Source: a virus
Virus record (IMG/VR): IMGVR_UViG_3300026097_000009
Coordinates: 90,862-154,861 of that record
Strand: one strand, 5' to 3'
Length of the DNA: 64,000 nt
Shown: positions 10,401-22,800 of the stretch, piece by piece
How positions within the stretch are numbered: the stretch's first letter is position 1
Layout: each line of letters opens with the position of its first letter
Translations under genes and position numbers: made by a program
Notes under the pieces: model-generated
Databases searched by the model: none
Seen by the model: only the letters and a program-made list of their open reading frames with translations
Told to the model about the DNA's origin: nothing

Positions 10401-10835
10401 GATGAAATTATCTATCATCCAGTAACATATAAAGTTTTATTTGGATCTAAAGCTGAGCCTAATTTTCAGGCACAATTTAAAGTAGTTAAGAATCCAAATA
10501 GAAACATAAATGACAACAATTTAAAAGTTAGAATTATAAGTGCTATCGACGAATTTTTTGATATTAACAATTGGGATTTTGGTGATAGATTTTATATAGG
10601 AGAATTGATAACCTATATAACAACAACTGTTGCTCCGGACATTAGCAATATGGTTATTGTTCCTCGACAGTCTAATCAAACATTTGGCACTCTATTTGAA
10701 GTACAAAGTTTAAATGATGAAATTTTTGTTAGCGGAGCAACTGTGGACGATATAGAAATTGTAGAAGCTATAACACCTTTTGAAATTTCAAGATCAACAG
10801 GATCAACAACCAATACCGGAGGCACCAGTAACTAA
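7422..10835 (+). CDS. 6: Baseplate wedge protein gp6
   Basis: 1137 residues (T4 gp6: 660). The N-terminus has the gp6 signature: RRVMINYLRENYPEDFNDYIESSEYMALIDLLAFLGQSLSFRLDLASRENFIELAERKDNVLRIARSLAYNAKR at about residues 30-110. A (gpJ-like) middle with ATYYTQNRMVTAEDYN follows at about 425 and a C-terminal part with YKVLFGSKAEPNFQAQFKVVKNPNRNINDNNLKVRIISAIDEFFDINNWDFGDRFYIGELITYI near 1000-1070 (each string shown in the protein, condensed here as landmarks). gp6 forms the hub-encircling ring of the baseplate. The middle of the protein is much longer than in T4, with Asp/Asn-rich beta segments. The stop overlaps the next ATG by one base (TAATG). Confidence 0.88.
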   Translation: MTTSVRQNNLLVNQDWTRIYQTFKNADFKSYDFENLRRVMINYLRENYPEDFNDYIESSEYMALIDLLAFLGQSLSFRLDLASRENFIELAERKDNVLRIARSLAYNAKRNIPATGLLKFDTVSTTESVLDSSGRNLANQTIVWNDPSNSNWAEQFIAVVNSTMVANTEYGRSQGNATIEGIETDQYRFNTFSNDVPIYAFNKSVAGRSMVFEVVSTAFTGEEFIYEEDPEPGNQPGFVYRNDGKGPGSSNTGFYMLFKQGSLELADFTIEEPTTNEVVAVDSTGINDADVWLYSLNGAGIQTNQWTKVPSLSGNNIAYNSIANNIRNIYSVITKDKDRVDLVFADGNYGNLPQGPFRLYYRVSNGLNYVIRPTEMTGINLTIPYVNSSGDAHTLTVGLSLKFTVDNASATESIASIQQNAPATYYTQNRMVTAEDYNLAPLATSQNILKVRAVNRISSGISRNFDLIDSTGRYSGVNVFADDGYIYKEDTETILNFKAQNRFDAINFIRDSIEPIFSSNSVYNFYITKFPKILFTDLTTEWVEITNEINQNTGYFINNVDQTVLKTGVYTTNTLKYLSVGSLIKFVAPSGYYFDKNNNLVQGTASLSTDKTYIWTKVASLVGDGTNAGRGVLSNGLGPVTFTDRVPSEAIASRIVASFSNNIQTGLENEMVNLISNGVNFGIRYDYESGEWKIIDKDNLNLNDRFALGKAGDTTNNNLDSSWLVSFVKVADTYKVTVRQVDYRFGSVKQNRFAIEENRKIYDPNTGLTVFDQIKVLGINTDFAQIDPLKQDKVFFVDSAIQEPDGYKKPDEVNVAFADSDDDGVIDNPDSFVEIAGDDSELKFLFFIKDTTTQFDTYNYFDNSDETIILVNREVDADINNYTDGQLIYFYDIDEDVVKQVNRTTNTFDIQPNYKANYGRDNLKFQYIHNAGNDRRIDPSASNLIDVYLLPKNYDTEFRNFLKGAVSTVPVAPTSDELRIAYGSTLNQIKTVSDEIIYHPVTYKVLFGSKAEPNFQAQFKVVKNPNRNINDNNLKVRIISAIDEFFDINNWDFGDRFYIGELITYITTTVAPDISNMVIVPRQSNQTFGTLFEVQSLNDEIFVSGATVDDIEIVEAITPFEISRSTGSTTNTGGTSN

Positions 10836-13800
10836 TGGCCGTTAAAAAGTATCCAGAAAGCAATCTTCCTATACGACAAACATCGGATTTATTGCCTTCC
10901 ATTTTTAAGACCGAACAGAATGAAAAGTTCTTAAACGGAACTTTAGATGCACTTGTTCAACCAGGCGTTCTTAATAAGATAACCGGTTATGTTGGTAGAA
11001 GATACGGTAAAACATTTAACGGAAATGATGTTTATTCCGGAAACGACGAAACACTTAGAAGTAGATATCAGTTAGAAACTGGAGTTACTGTTGAAGAAAA
11101 CCAAGAAGTTAAACAATTTTATGACTATCTAGATTTTAAAAATATACTTAACTTTTTCGGAAATAATACCGATATTGATTCTGTAACTACAGATGCTAAA
11201 CATTATTCTTGGAATCCGCCTATTGACTGGGATAAGTTTATTAATTATAGACAATATTATTGGATTCCTGAAGGCCCGCCTGATGTTAATATATCGGGAC
11301 AATCTCAAAGTATTGTTAGCACATATAAAGTTAGGACCAGCGATCCTCAGAATTGGTTAATTACACCTGACGGATTAACACCGAATCCTACTTTAGAACT
11401 ATATAGAGGTCAAACATATAAGTTCGATATTAATTCTCCTGATAATCCTTTTGTTATAAGAACAAATTACGATACAGGTAGTTTACTATTTGATTCTAAC
11501 AAAGCATATGATTTGGGCCAACTTGCTCTTTATTCGAATGTTTTATATCGAGCCACCGAGTCAATACCTATTCTTCAAGGAGTTTTTAACCCTGAACAAT
11601 GGGAAATTGTCGATGCACAAGAACAAGAAACTGTTTTAGATTATAATGATGGTGTTGTTAATAATAATATTGAAAGCGGAACCGTAACTTTTACTGTTCC
11701 TTTAGATTCTCCAGATATTCTTTATTATCAAAGTTCCACAGAACCCGATCGTTTAGGACAGTTTGTTATTAAAGATATAGAAGAGAATTCCTTTGTTGAT
11801 GTAGAAAAGGAAATTATTGGAAAAGAAACTTATACAAGCGGAAACGGTATAGAATTAACTAATGGATTAGTAATTTCATTTATTGGACAGGTTACTCCGT
11901 TGTCCTATTCTTCAGGAAAATATTTGGTCGAAGGCGTAGGTGATGGAATACGATTAATACAATTTGATGATTTAGTTGTTCCGCCTACTGTTTCTAGTTC
12001 TAACCTAGATGTAATTTTTGATAATGAAGGGTTCGATACTCAGCCTTTTGATAACGCTTCGACATACCCGGGCGAAAAGGATTATATCACTATCAATAAG
12101 TCTAGCATAGATAGAAATCCGTGGAGTCGGTATAACAGATGGTTCCATAAAGATGTTTTAGAGTTTGCATTTGCACAAAACGATAGTAGTTTTTCAGCTA
12201 ACGAAGATTCTAGAGCAAAACGGCCGATAATAGAATTTCAACCTGATTTACAATTAACAAACCACGGCGGTACAGCGAAAGATACTGTAGATTTAATTGA
12301 TACTTTCACTACAGATGTTTTTTCTATTATTGAAGGAAGCCAAGGTTACAATATTGATAATATTAGTTTATATGCCGGAGCAAGAATTCTTTTTACCGCA
12401 GACACTGATTCTTTAGTTAAAAATAAAATTTATGAAGTTCAATTCATTGATCACAATGGTACTAACATAATTCATTTAGCAGAAACTGAAGATACCCTGC
12501 CTCAGGATAACGATTGTGTTATTATAAGATATGGTCAGGCCAATGGCGGCAAAATGTTCCATTATGCTAACGAAACATGGATAGAAAGTCAATCAAAAAC
12601 CGAGGTAAATCAAAGTCCTTTATTTGAATTATTTGATGAATCTGGAAATCAGTTTTCTGACATAACGATCTATGATACTACTACATTTGTAGGAACTCCG
12701 ATTGTATCCTACAAAGAAGGAACAGGGAACAATGATGCAGAATTAGGATTTCCGATAAGTTATCTTAATATTAGCAACGTAGGTGACATTGAATTCGATT
12801 ATGACTTAGATGTAGGTTCGTTTGATTATATTGATAATCAAGTACTGGTATCTAAACAGTATTCAACAGGGTATTTAAAATTTAATAATGAAAAATCTTA
12901 TGACAATTGCTGGACAGTATCTGATAATACATTCCATAGTCCTATTGTTGACAGTGTTGTTATATCTGAATCAACAACAGAACTTACATTAACCACGGTA
13001 AACTTTAAAGAAGTTACAGATGAACAAATACACCTATATGTAAACGATTTAAAAGTTGAAAATTATCAAAGATCTGTCAACACTTTTGTTTTTGATACAG
13101 CATTAAAAGAAAACGATGTATTAACAATTAAAATTTTTGCCGATGTCGAACCAGTAGATGGATATTTTGAAATACCTAAAGGTCTCGAACAAAACCCATT
13201 GAATGGCGATATCCAAGAATTTACACTCGGAACAGCGATAGATCATGTAGCGACTGCGGTAGAATTTAACAGTTCGTTGATTTCTACTGCTGATAATTCT
13301 GTTAACAAAGTAATCGGAAATAATAATCTAAGAGATTTATCGGGTTATATTCAAAATGCTACCAGATTTATGAAGCATGATGGGATTAATGCACTGGCTC
13401 TATATTTGCTGTGTGATAAAGAAAATAATGTAATTAAATCTTTAGAGTATGCAAAAAGTCAATATCGTGTATTTAAAAGTGATTTCATTAAGAACATTAC
13501 CGAAGAAGAAATATTCGATAACCCATCCGAATCTGTAGATAACATCATGAAGAAAATGACTGATAATAAAACAAATCAGTCAGCGTTCAAATATACGGAC
13601 ATGATAGGTTTCGGTGCGTATACTTCTATTCAATTAACAGTTGATGATACAGAAATAAAAACTTTTTCTTTATCCGATAATTTCGATCTAGACACTTCTA
13701 GCAATAAAGCTGTATACGTTTATCTAAATAATGTTCAGCTATTTCACGGCTACGATTACGAGTTCAATTCTGATTTTGGGTTTGTTACATTGGATGTAGA

Positions 13801-16800
13801 ATTATCAGAAGGCGACATTATCGAAATAAGAGAATACTTGTCAACAGTTTCTGGGTTTATACCAGCAACTCCTACCAAGTTAGGACTATACAAAAAATTT
13901 AAACCTGAAATTTTCATAGACGACACATTTGTAGAACCTAAGAAAATGATTCAAGGACACGATGGTAGTTTGTTTGCCGCGTTTGATGATTATCGAGATG
14001 ACATTATTCTAGAATTAGAAAAAAGAATCTACAATAATATTAAAATTTCATATAACGAAAATCTTTTGGATATAGATTCGTTGCTATCGAGTTATTACGG
14101 CAACGGCGATTTTGAAAAAGAAACATTTGATTCTATAATCGGAAAACAGTTTTTAAAATGGATATCTAATAGCACACTTGATTATACTCAGAATGAATAC
14201 TTAGATACTGAAAACAGTTTTACCTACACGTATTCAAACATGCTAGATCCAACAAGATCTATAAACCTTCCAGGGTATTGGCGAGGAGTGTATCGATGGT
14301 TTTTCGATACAGATCGTCCACATACAAGACCTTGGGAAATGTTAGGATTTTCAGAAGAACCGTCGTGGTGGCAAACAGAATACGGTCCTGCTCCCTACAC
14401 TAAAGGAAACTTAGTTCTATGGGAAGATATAGAAAACGGAATTATTAGACAAGGGTCTCGTGCAGGAACATATGACAAGTATAAACGTCCAGGGCTGACT
14501 AACTATATTCCGGTGGATCACAGTGGAAATCTTCAAAGCCCTTTAAATGCAGGCATTGCTAAGAATTTTGTATTGGTCAATAACCAAGGTGCATTTAAGT
14601 TCGGAGACGTAGGCCCGGTTGAAAGTTCTTGGAGATATAGTTCAGATTATCCTTTCAGTGTTATTATAGGATTATCACTTTTACAGCCTTTTAAAATTAT
14701 ATCACAAAATTTGGATAAGGTCGGATTTACCACAAATTTATTAGGACAAACTGTTGATGTCGATACATTTAAATTTAAAAATGTAGATCAAATTAATGTT
14801 CCTACAGCAACAAACATTACTGGAGGAATAATAAATTATGTTACAGACTACATTTTAAGCCAAGGACGAACTTCGGAATCTTTACAAAATGTATTCGAAA
14901 ACTTTAATGTAAGATTGTCGCATAGACTATCTGGCTTTGTGGATCAAGATAAACTTAATTTTGTTTTGGATAGTAAAAATCCTAGATCTGCAAGCGAAAG
15001 CGTATTTTTGCCTGCAGAAAATTACCAGTTATTTTTTAATGAGTCTGCTCCTATAGAAACTTTAGAATACAGCGGAGTTATTGTAGAAAAAGTTTCTACA
15101 GGATTCAAGATAAACGGTTACAATCAAAATAAGCCATATTTTAACTACATTAAACCTGTAGAATCAAAAGGCGATCCGGTGTTTGAAGTCGGCGGAATTT
15201 CTGAATCTTTTGTAGATTGGACTCCTGAACAATTTTATGCCAACGGCACACTTGCAAGATTTAATAACAGATATTATAGATCCAAGCAATCGCATACAAG
15301 CGGAACGGATTTTGATTCGTCTTTATGGTCAGCATTACCTAAGCTACCGATCGAGGGCGGTGTTGAAGCATTTAGAAGAAGAACTTTTTCTAATAAAATA
15401 ATAGAAGTTCCGTACGGAACTATCTTTACAGATATACAAAGTGTTGTTGACTTCCTTTTAGGCTATCAAAAACATCTAGAATCGAAAGGTTTTGTTTTTG
15501 ATTCTTACGATACTGAACTTAAAGTAAACAGAGATTGGCTCACCTCAGCAAAAGAGTTTATGTTCTGGAGTACACACGAATGGGCAACGGGATCTTTAAT
15601 CTCATTAAGCCCGATGTCGTTACAGGTGAGTATACGATATCCTGTAGGAGTTTCCGAAGATATTTTTGATTCGTTTTATGATTTTAATATCTTTAAGAGC
15701 GACGGCACTCCATTAAAAACAAATGAAATAGACGTTAAGAGATCTTTTCAAACTTTAGAAGTTACGTCAAAGTTATCTAACGATGGAATTTATTTCCTAG
15801 CAGTTAACTATGTGTTAAAAGAACACGTTGCATTGTTTGATGACAGAACTGTTTTTAACGATGTTGTTTACGAAAAAACTTCTGGTTATCGACAGCAACG
15901 AATAAAAGTTAGAGGATTTAAAACAGCAGATTGGGACGGAGACTACACAAGTCCGGGATTTATATTTGATAATGTAGATATAAATGATTGGCAACCGTTT
16001 ATTGATTATAAACTAGGCGATATAGTTTCGTATAGAGAGTTCTTTTATACAAGTTTAATGAACCAGTCCGGATCTGCTGAATTTATAGAGTCTAATTGGA
16101 CCAAACTAGATCTAGTACCTAAAAAAGAGTTAATTCCGAATTACGATTACAAAATTAATCAATTTGAAGATTATTTCAATTTAGATAGTGATGCAGTTGT
16201 CGGAAGCCAACGAGAATTAGCACAGCATACCTTTGGCTATCAACCAAGAAACTATCTATCTAATATTATCCAGGATGAAGTTACACAATTTAAGATTTAT
16301 CAAGGATATATTAGAGAAAAAGGTTCACTGAACAGCATATCAAAAGTTTTCGATAAGATAAGTCGAATTGACGGAAATTCTATTGATGTGAAAGAAGAGT
16401 GGGCATTTAAAACTAATACATTCGGCGGAGTGAACACCTTAACTGAAACAGAATTTAGATTACCTTACGAAAGTTTTGATTTATCTCCACAGCCTATAAT
16501 AATTCAAGAATCTGATAATATTGAACAGTCAAACGATCAATATACTCGGATTACTCCGAAGGAATTTACAATTAATAAATCTCCGTTTACAAAAAATATT
16601 TTTTCAAAGAAATTATTTAACGGAGACTCGAGAAATGCGGGATATGTTAGCACACTAGATGTTGATTATATTGTAAGAGATATTCCGGAACTTTTGTCAT
16701 TGGATATTTCTGATATTAGTGAAAATCAAAATATATGGATTACCTTTGAAGACGCATCCTGGAATGTATATAGATTTAATAGATCTGAAATTTTAACTGT

Positions 16801-19800
16801 TGAAAATGCAGAAGTAATCGATAACAATGTTGAAATTACTTTTAATCGAGCACACAATTTTTCAGTAAACGATATCATCGGATTCAAACAAATACCAGGA
16901 ATAAACGGACTCCATAAAGTTACATTCGCTGGTTTAAAAACCTTAAGATTTGAGATAACGCCACCTCTAGAAATTTCGTTTGATTCAAGCACAGTGATAA
17001 GAATTTATCAATTAACCAGTGCTAGATATTCTGGTTACGACAGAATATCCGACGAAAGTATATCGGTTCTTAATACCGGATCTAAAGTATGGATCGATGA
17101 GAACGAAAATCAAAAATGGGAAGTGTTAGAGAAGGCACAACTTTATCAAGATAAATCTATTGTTGATTATGGTGTATCACTGCCTGTAAAAACAGGGTAC
17201 AATGTTTTATACTTAGAAAATCTTAAACAGTCTGTAGTGTCTATTCCTGGATCTAACATTGTTTCAGTATTAGTAGAAACTGCTAACGGATTAGCGGCTA
17301 AGCAAGTTTTACAACCGCCGACTGGATTTAATTTTATTGATCAAAGCTTTGGTTATGGACTAGGTGTAAGTCCTGACGAAAAATATCTAGTGATCGGCGC
17401 ACCGTTAATTTCAGATATTCCTACTCCGTACAAAGGGAAATATTCGCCATCGGCAACATATGCTTCAAACAGTATTGTTGAACACGACGGTAAACTCTGG
17501 AGGGCATTGGTAGGAATAACCGGTGCCGACGGAAGTACCATTAACATATATTCCGGCGACTGGACCGAAGCAACTAATATTCGTGTAGATACGGATGAAA
17601 CAGGCAGTGGGTTAACTTCGCAAGGATTGGTTCTTGTATATGAAAGATCAAATAATAGATGGGAATTCCACTCATCTTTTGTAAGTCCAAGACCGAACGA
17701 CAACGAACGATTTGGCGAAACTATTTCTATTAGTAAAAACGGATCCAGCTACCAACTTGCTGTAGGAGCACCCGGTGCGTTAAGAAATCGAGGAAGAATC
17801 TACTTTTTTGATTTAGTTGCAAACGAGTGGAAAATCCAACAAAATGTAAATTACAGAGGGCTTTACAGTTCCGATGTTGATACTTTTTATCCAGCCGGCA
17901 GTATTGTTTACTATAATAACAACCTCTGGAGAACAAGTGTAGATGTTTACAGCGACGGAAGCACAATTACAGTAGAAAACGAAGAATGGCAGCTTATAGA
18001 TCCAGTATCTACACATTGTTCGTTGCCAACTAATATAAGTTTGCCATTCGATGGTTCGACAATCGACGATAGCACATCTAAAATAGGAATATTGTCATCC
18101 GAACAAATTGCTGAATTAACCAAAGAAGGCGATCAGTTTGGTAGAAGTTTTGCATTAACATCAACAGGTAATGTGTTAGTTGTCGGTGCTCCGTTTAGCG
18201 ACGAAAAGTTTTTCCAAAATTATCGAGGTTCTTGGCAACCGTTTGTTGAATATCTAGAAGGAGATGTAGTTAGGTATCAAGGTTCGTATCATATATTAAC
18301 CGATCCTAGCGGAAACGACAGTGCAATTACATCTAATAACGAACGTCCCGACGACGGATTACCTTGGGAAAATATCGGAGATAGCTCCAGACTGTTTATA
18401 GGAAAGGTATTTGTTTATGTTAAAAATGAATTTGGATTCTACGATCTAAAACAGACAATCAGTTCTGAGAATTTTGACAATGGACCGTTTTATGTTTACG
18501 GCACAAATGATGACATTAAAGGACATTATTATCCGCTATATACCAATGAAAGTTTAGCTAACTCTATAGGCGAAACATCGCAAGCATTTACTTTTACTGA
18601 GTATCCTGGTGTAACGTTCTATATGCCTAGCACTGATATAAATTTATACAAAAAAGAACAACCGCAGAATTTAAGAAATTACGACGATAAAGAAGTGGTA
18701 GACTTAGGAGATCAATTCGGATATCGAGTAGATGTAGACGGATCGGGATCCACTATTGTTGTTAGTAGCCCACTTTCGGATATTGAATTACAAGATCAAG
18801 GCGCAGTTTATGTGTTTAAAACGGATAATCTTGTAAGCCCTCATTACCAGTTGCTACAAAAATTAACCAGTTATGAAAATTATGTAAGTGAATTTTTTGG
18901 ATCTGATGTTTCAATAAGTAAAAACAATGAAAAAATTGTAGTAGGAGCTAAAAACTCCCCATTTGTAAAACCAACTTCGTTTGACTTAGAATCTGGAACT
19001 TCTTTTGATTCTGGCACTACTAATTTTATATTCGATCTCGGCTATCCTGGACAAGCTTATGTCTTTGAAAGAAAGCCGGAACGTTATTTCTTAGCTGAAA
19101 AACTGCAATCTGAAAACTTCCAAGATGACGAGAGTTTCGGATCGTCTGTTGATTGCTCGAGTGATAAAGTATTGGTAGGTTCGCCTGATTTTATAGTAGG
19201 AAATTCTGCATTCGGAAACGCAAGGTTATTCAGTAATGCAGGACTAAAAAGTATTTCTACAATTGGTATACAAACAGAACTAACTGATCCGTTCGAGATA
19301 CAGAACATAAGTTTGTTTGATAATTTTACCAACACTAAGACTGGTGATATCGAGATTGTCGATTCCTATAAATTTAAATTTTTAAGTTTAGTTGAACAGG
19401 AATTAAGTTTTAAAACAATGTACGATCCTGCAATCTACACCGCAGGAAATAATGAAACTACCGTACAACAAAATCAAGCGTGGTTTGAGAAAAATGTCGG
19501 AAAGCTATGGTTAGATCTTTCTACAGTAAAATGGTTAAACTACGAACAAGAAGATGTCGGATACCGTATTAGCAATTGGAATCGTACTGCATACGGATCG
19601 TCTGTAGATGTTTATGAATGGGTAGAAACAAAATTACTCCCTAGTGAATGGGCAGCCATTGCAGATACTACAGAGGGATTGTCTGCAGGGATTTCGGGAC
19701 AACCTTTGTATGCCGACGATACTGTATATTCACAGAAAATACTTTATAATATAGAAACAGGACAAACTTCCGAGACTTTGTATTATTATTGGGTAAAAGA

Positions 19801-22800
19801 TAAAAAAATTACTCCTAACTTGACTACTAGGTCAATAAGTTCGTTCGATGTTAAAACTTACATTGAAAATCCAGCAGCCGCACAAATTCCGTTTGTTGCA
19901 TTAATAGATGAAGACAAATTTATTTTATATAATTACGAAACAGTTTTAAGAAATAATGAGACATATATTAACTTCTTAAACAAAGATAGTGAAATTGTAA
20001 ACCCTGTTCACAAAGAATATCAACTATTAACTGAAGGAAATATAGAAAAAGAATTAAGCGAAGACTTAGAGTTGAAATGGATTGATAGTCTAATAGGCTA
20101 TGATTTAAATGCAAACAAAGTTCCCGATCCAAATCTTCCAGAAAGACAAAAATATGGTATCGGTTTTAGACCTAGACAGGGTATGTTTGTCGATAATAGA
20201 GAAGCTTTAAAAATCGTCGTCAACAGAATAAATCTTATTTTAAGTTCTCAACCTTATGTTGAAACATTAGATTTAACTGATTTCTTTGATAGTCAAGAAA
20301 TTCCAAATTCTACGTTAAACTTATACGATACATCCGTAGAAAATTTTGCTGACCTAGACAACGTCGGAGCTATAAGATTAACTTCTGCTTCTTTGCAAGC
20401 CAACATTGTGAATGGTGAAATTGATACTGTTGATATAATAAATCCCGGATTTGGGTACCGAGTACCGCCAACTGTTGAAGTAATCGGAAACGGTGAAAAT
20501 GCAGAAATTACCACAGTTATTAATTCTATAGGCCAAGTAACAGCAGTTAATGTTGTTAATGCAGGAAGAAAATATACAACTGTCGATCTCAAAATAAGAG
20601 CATTTTCTGTTCTTGTAGAGAGTGACGAAACTTCAAACAATTTTTGGAGTGTATATGAATATGACGAAAATAGAAATACTTTTTATAGAAGTATAACTCA
20701 AGATTATGATGTATCTCGTTATTGGGATTATGTAAATTGGTGGCAGGACGGATACGGCCCAGATTCTAAAGTTTCGTTCGAAATCGAAAACTTTAGTTTA
20801 ATTCCTACATTAAATTTAACGTCCGGTAATCTTATAAGAATCAAAGAATACGGCACAGGCGGTTGGGTTGTTCTAGAAAAGAATGAATCTAATACAGGCG
20901 ATATTGGAACAGATTTTAATATAGTAGGTAGACAAGACGGAACTATTTCTTTAAAATCGAGCTTATATGACGATACTGCATTCGGACTAGGGTTCGACAG
21001 CATAGATTCTTTTGATACAACTAAGTATGATAAAGAACCGTATTTAGAAACAAGAAAACTATTGTATGCAATTAAAAATAATATCTTTGTAAATGAACTT
21101 GCCACTGAATGGAACAAGCTGTTTTTTGCAAGTATTAAATATGCATTTACAGAACAAGAATATGTTGATTGGGCGTTCAAAACAAGTTTTGTTAATGTTA
21201 AACATACTGTTGGGGATCTTGATCAGCCTACAAATTATCGTCCAGATGGATTAGACAGTTATCTAAGTTACCTAGAAGAAGTAAAGCCTTTTAGAACATC
21301 AATACGAGAATTTATTAGTAGCTATAATGAAATTGAAGATACTCCTACTATAACCACTGACTTTGATTTGCCTCCTTACTATAACACTAATGCAGGAAAG
21401 GTGTTAAGCGTAAATCAATATGATTCTAATCTCCAGAATTATCCGTGGAAATATTGGTCCGATAATCAAGGGTATGCTATAACCGAAATTGAAATAGCCA
21501 ATGCAGGTAGTGGTTATACAAATCCTCCAAGCGTAGTTATTACTGGCACTGGCTCCGGCGCATCCGCTAGAGCTTTTATTAGAAACGGTTCAGTAAGTAG
21601 AATACAGATTATTAATAAAGGCTACGGATACACTTCTAACACAGTAGTGTCGTTGGTTGGAGGTAATGGTAGTAATCCTGATAATGCAAAAGCAGTTCCT
21701 ATACTTGGCGATAATTTAATTAGAAACATCGATACAAAAATTAAATTTGATCGTATTTCTAAAAATCCTCTATACTCAACACTTACTAAAGAAGAGTCGT
21801 TTATTGCAACAGGAAATACATCTGTATTCACATTAAGTTACGCTCCTACTCGTAATAAAAATGATATTGTAGTTTATAGGAATAATCAAATATTATTAAA
21901 CAGTGATTACTCTATAACACTCTTTACTCAGTATAACAATCAATATACACAGTTAAAAGGAAGGTTAACTCTAACAGAAGTTCCTGATGCTAATGATGTT
22001 ATTACAGTAATGTATAATATTAACAATGAATTACTAGATTCAGTAGCAAGAATTAACAAATTCTACAGTCCATTGGCAGGAATGAAAGGTAAAGAATTAA
22101 ATCAACTAATGACAGGTATAGATTTCGGCGGTGTGCAAATCCAAGGAAATACATTCGATGTTACTGGAGGATGGGATGCATTACCTTGGTTTACTGATAA
22201 TTGGGATTCAGTAGAGAGTAATACTGATTTCTATGTAGTCGCCGATGGTAGTACCACATCTGTAACATTACCGTATACCCCAGAGTCTGGCGAAATCATA
22301 ACGGTTTATTTGAAACGGTCGGGGTCTGATTTAGTTCAAACAATCGATGATTTGCAATATTCAGATGTTCCAGATGAACCTAAAACTGTTCGTATAGATG
22401 ATCCTTATTTTGATCAGTATGACGGAACTACAGTACAACCGAACGGAAGAACTACTGCTCCGGATAGTGCGTTGATGCCTTCTTTTATTGGAGACGGTAG
22501 CACAAAGACTGTTGAAATAGGGTCATACGTAAGAACCTATGAAAATGATATTTTAGTCTTTAGAAAGTTAGAAAGTGATGGTACTGTAACAATTGAAGAT
22601 GAAAACATTGTAGATACAAACCTATCCGGAGGTAATTTAAATTTTGCAGGAGGCGCATACAGCACCGCTAATGGAACAACTGCTGAAGAGATAGTAATAG
22701 AAGGTGGAAAATTTATATCTCCTGAACAATCAACAGGCCCCGAAGAAAATCTTCCGGGACAAGTTTTAGAAAGTCTTAGTTTTAAAGTATTCACTAAAAA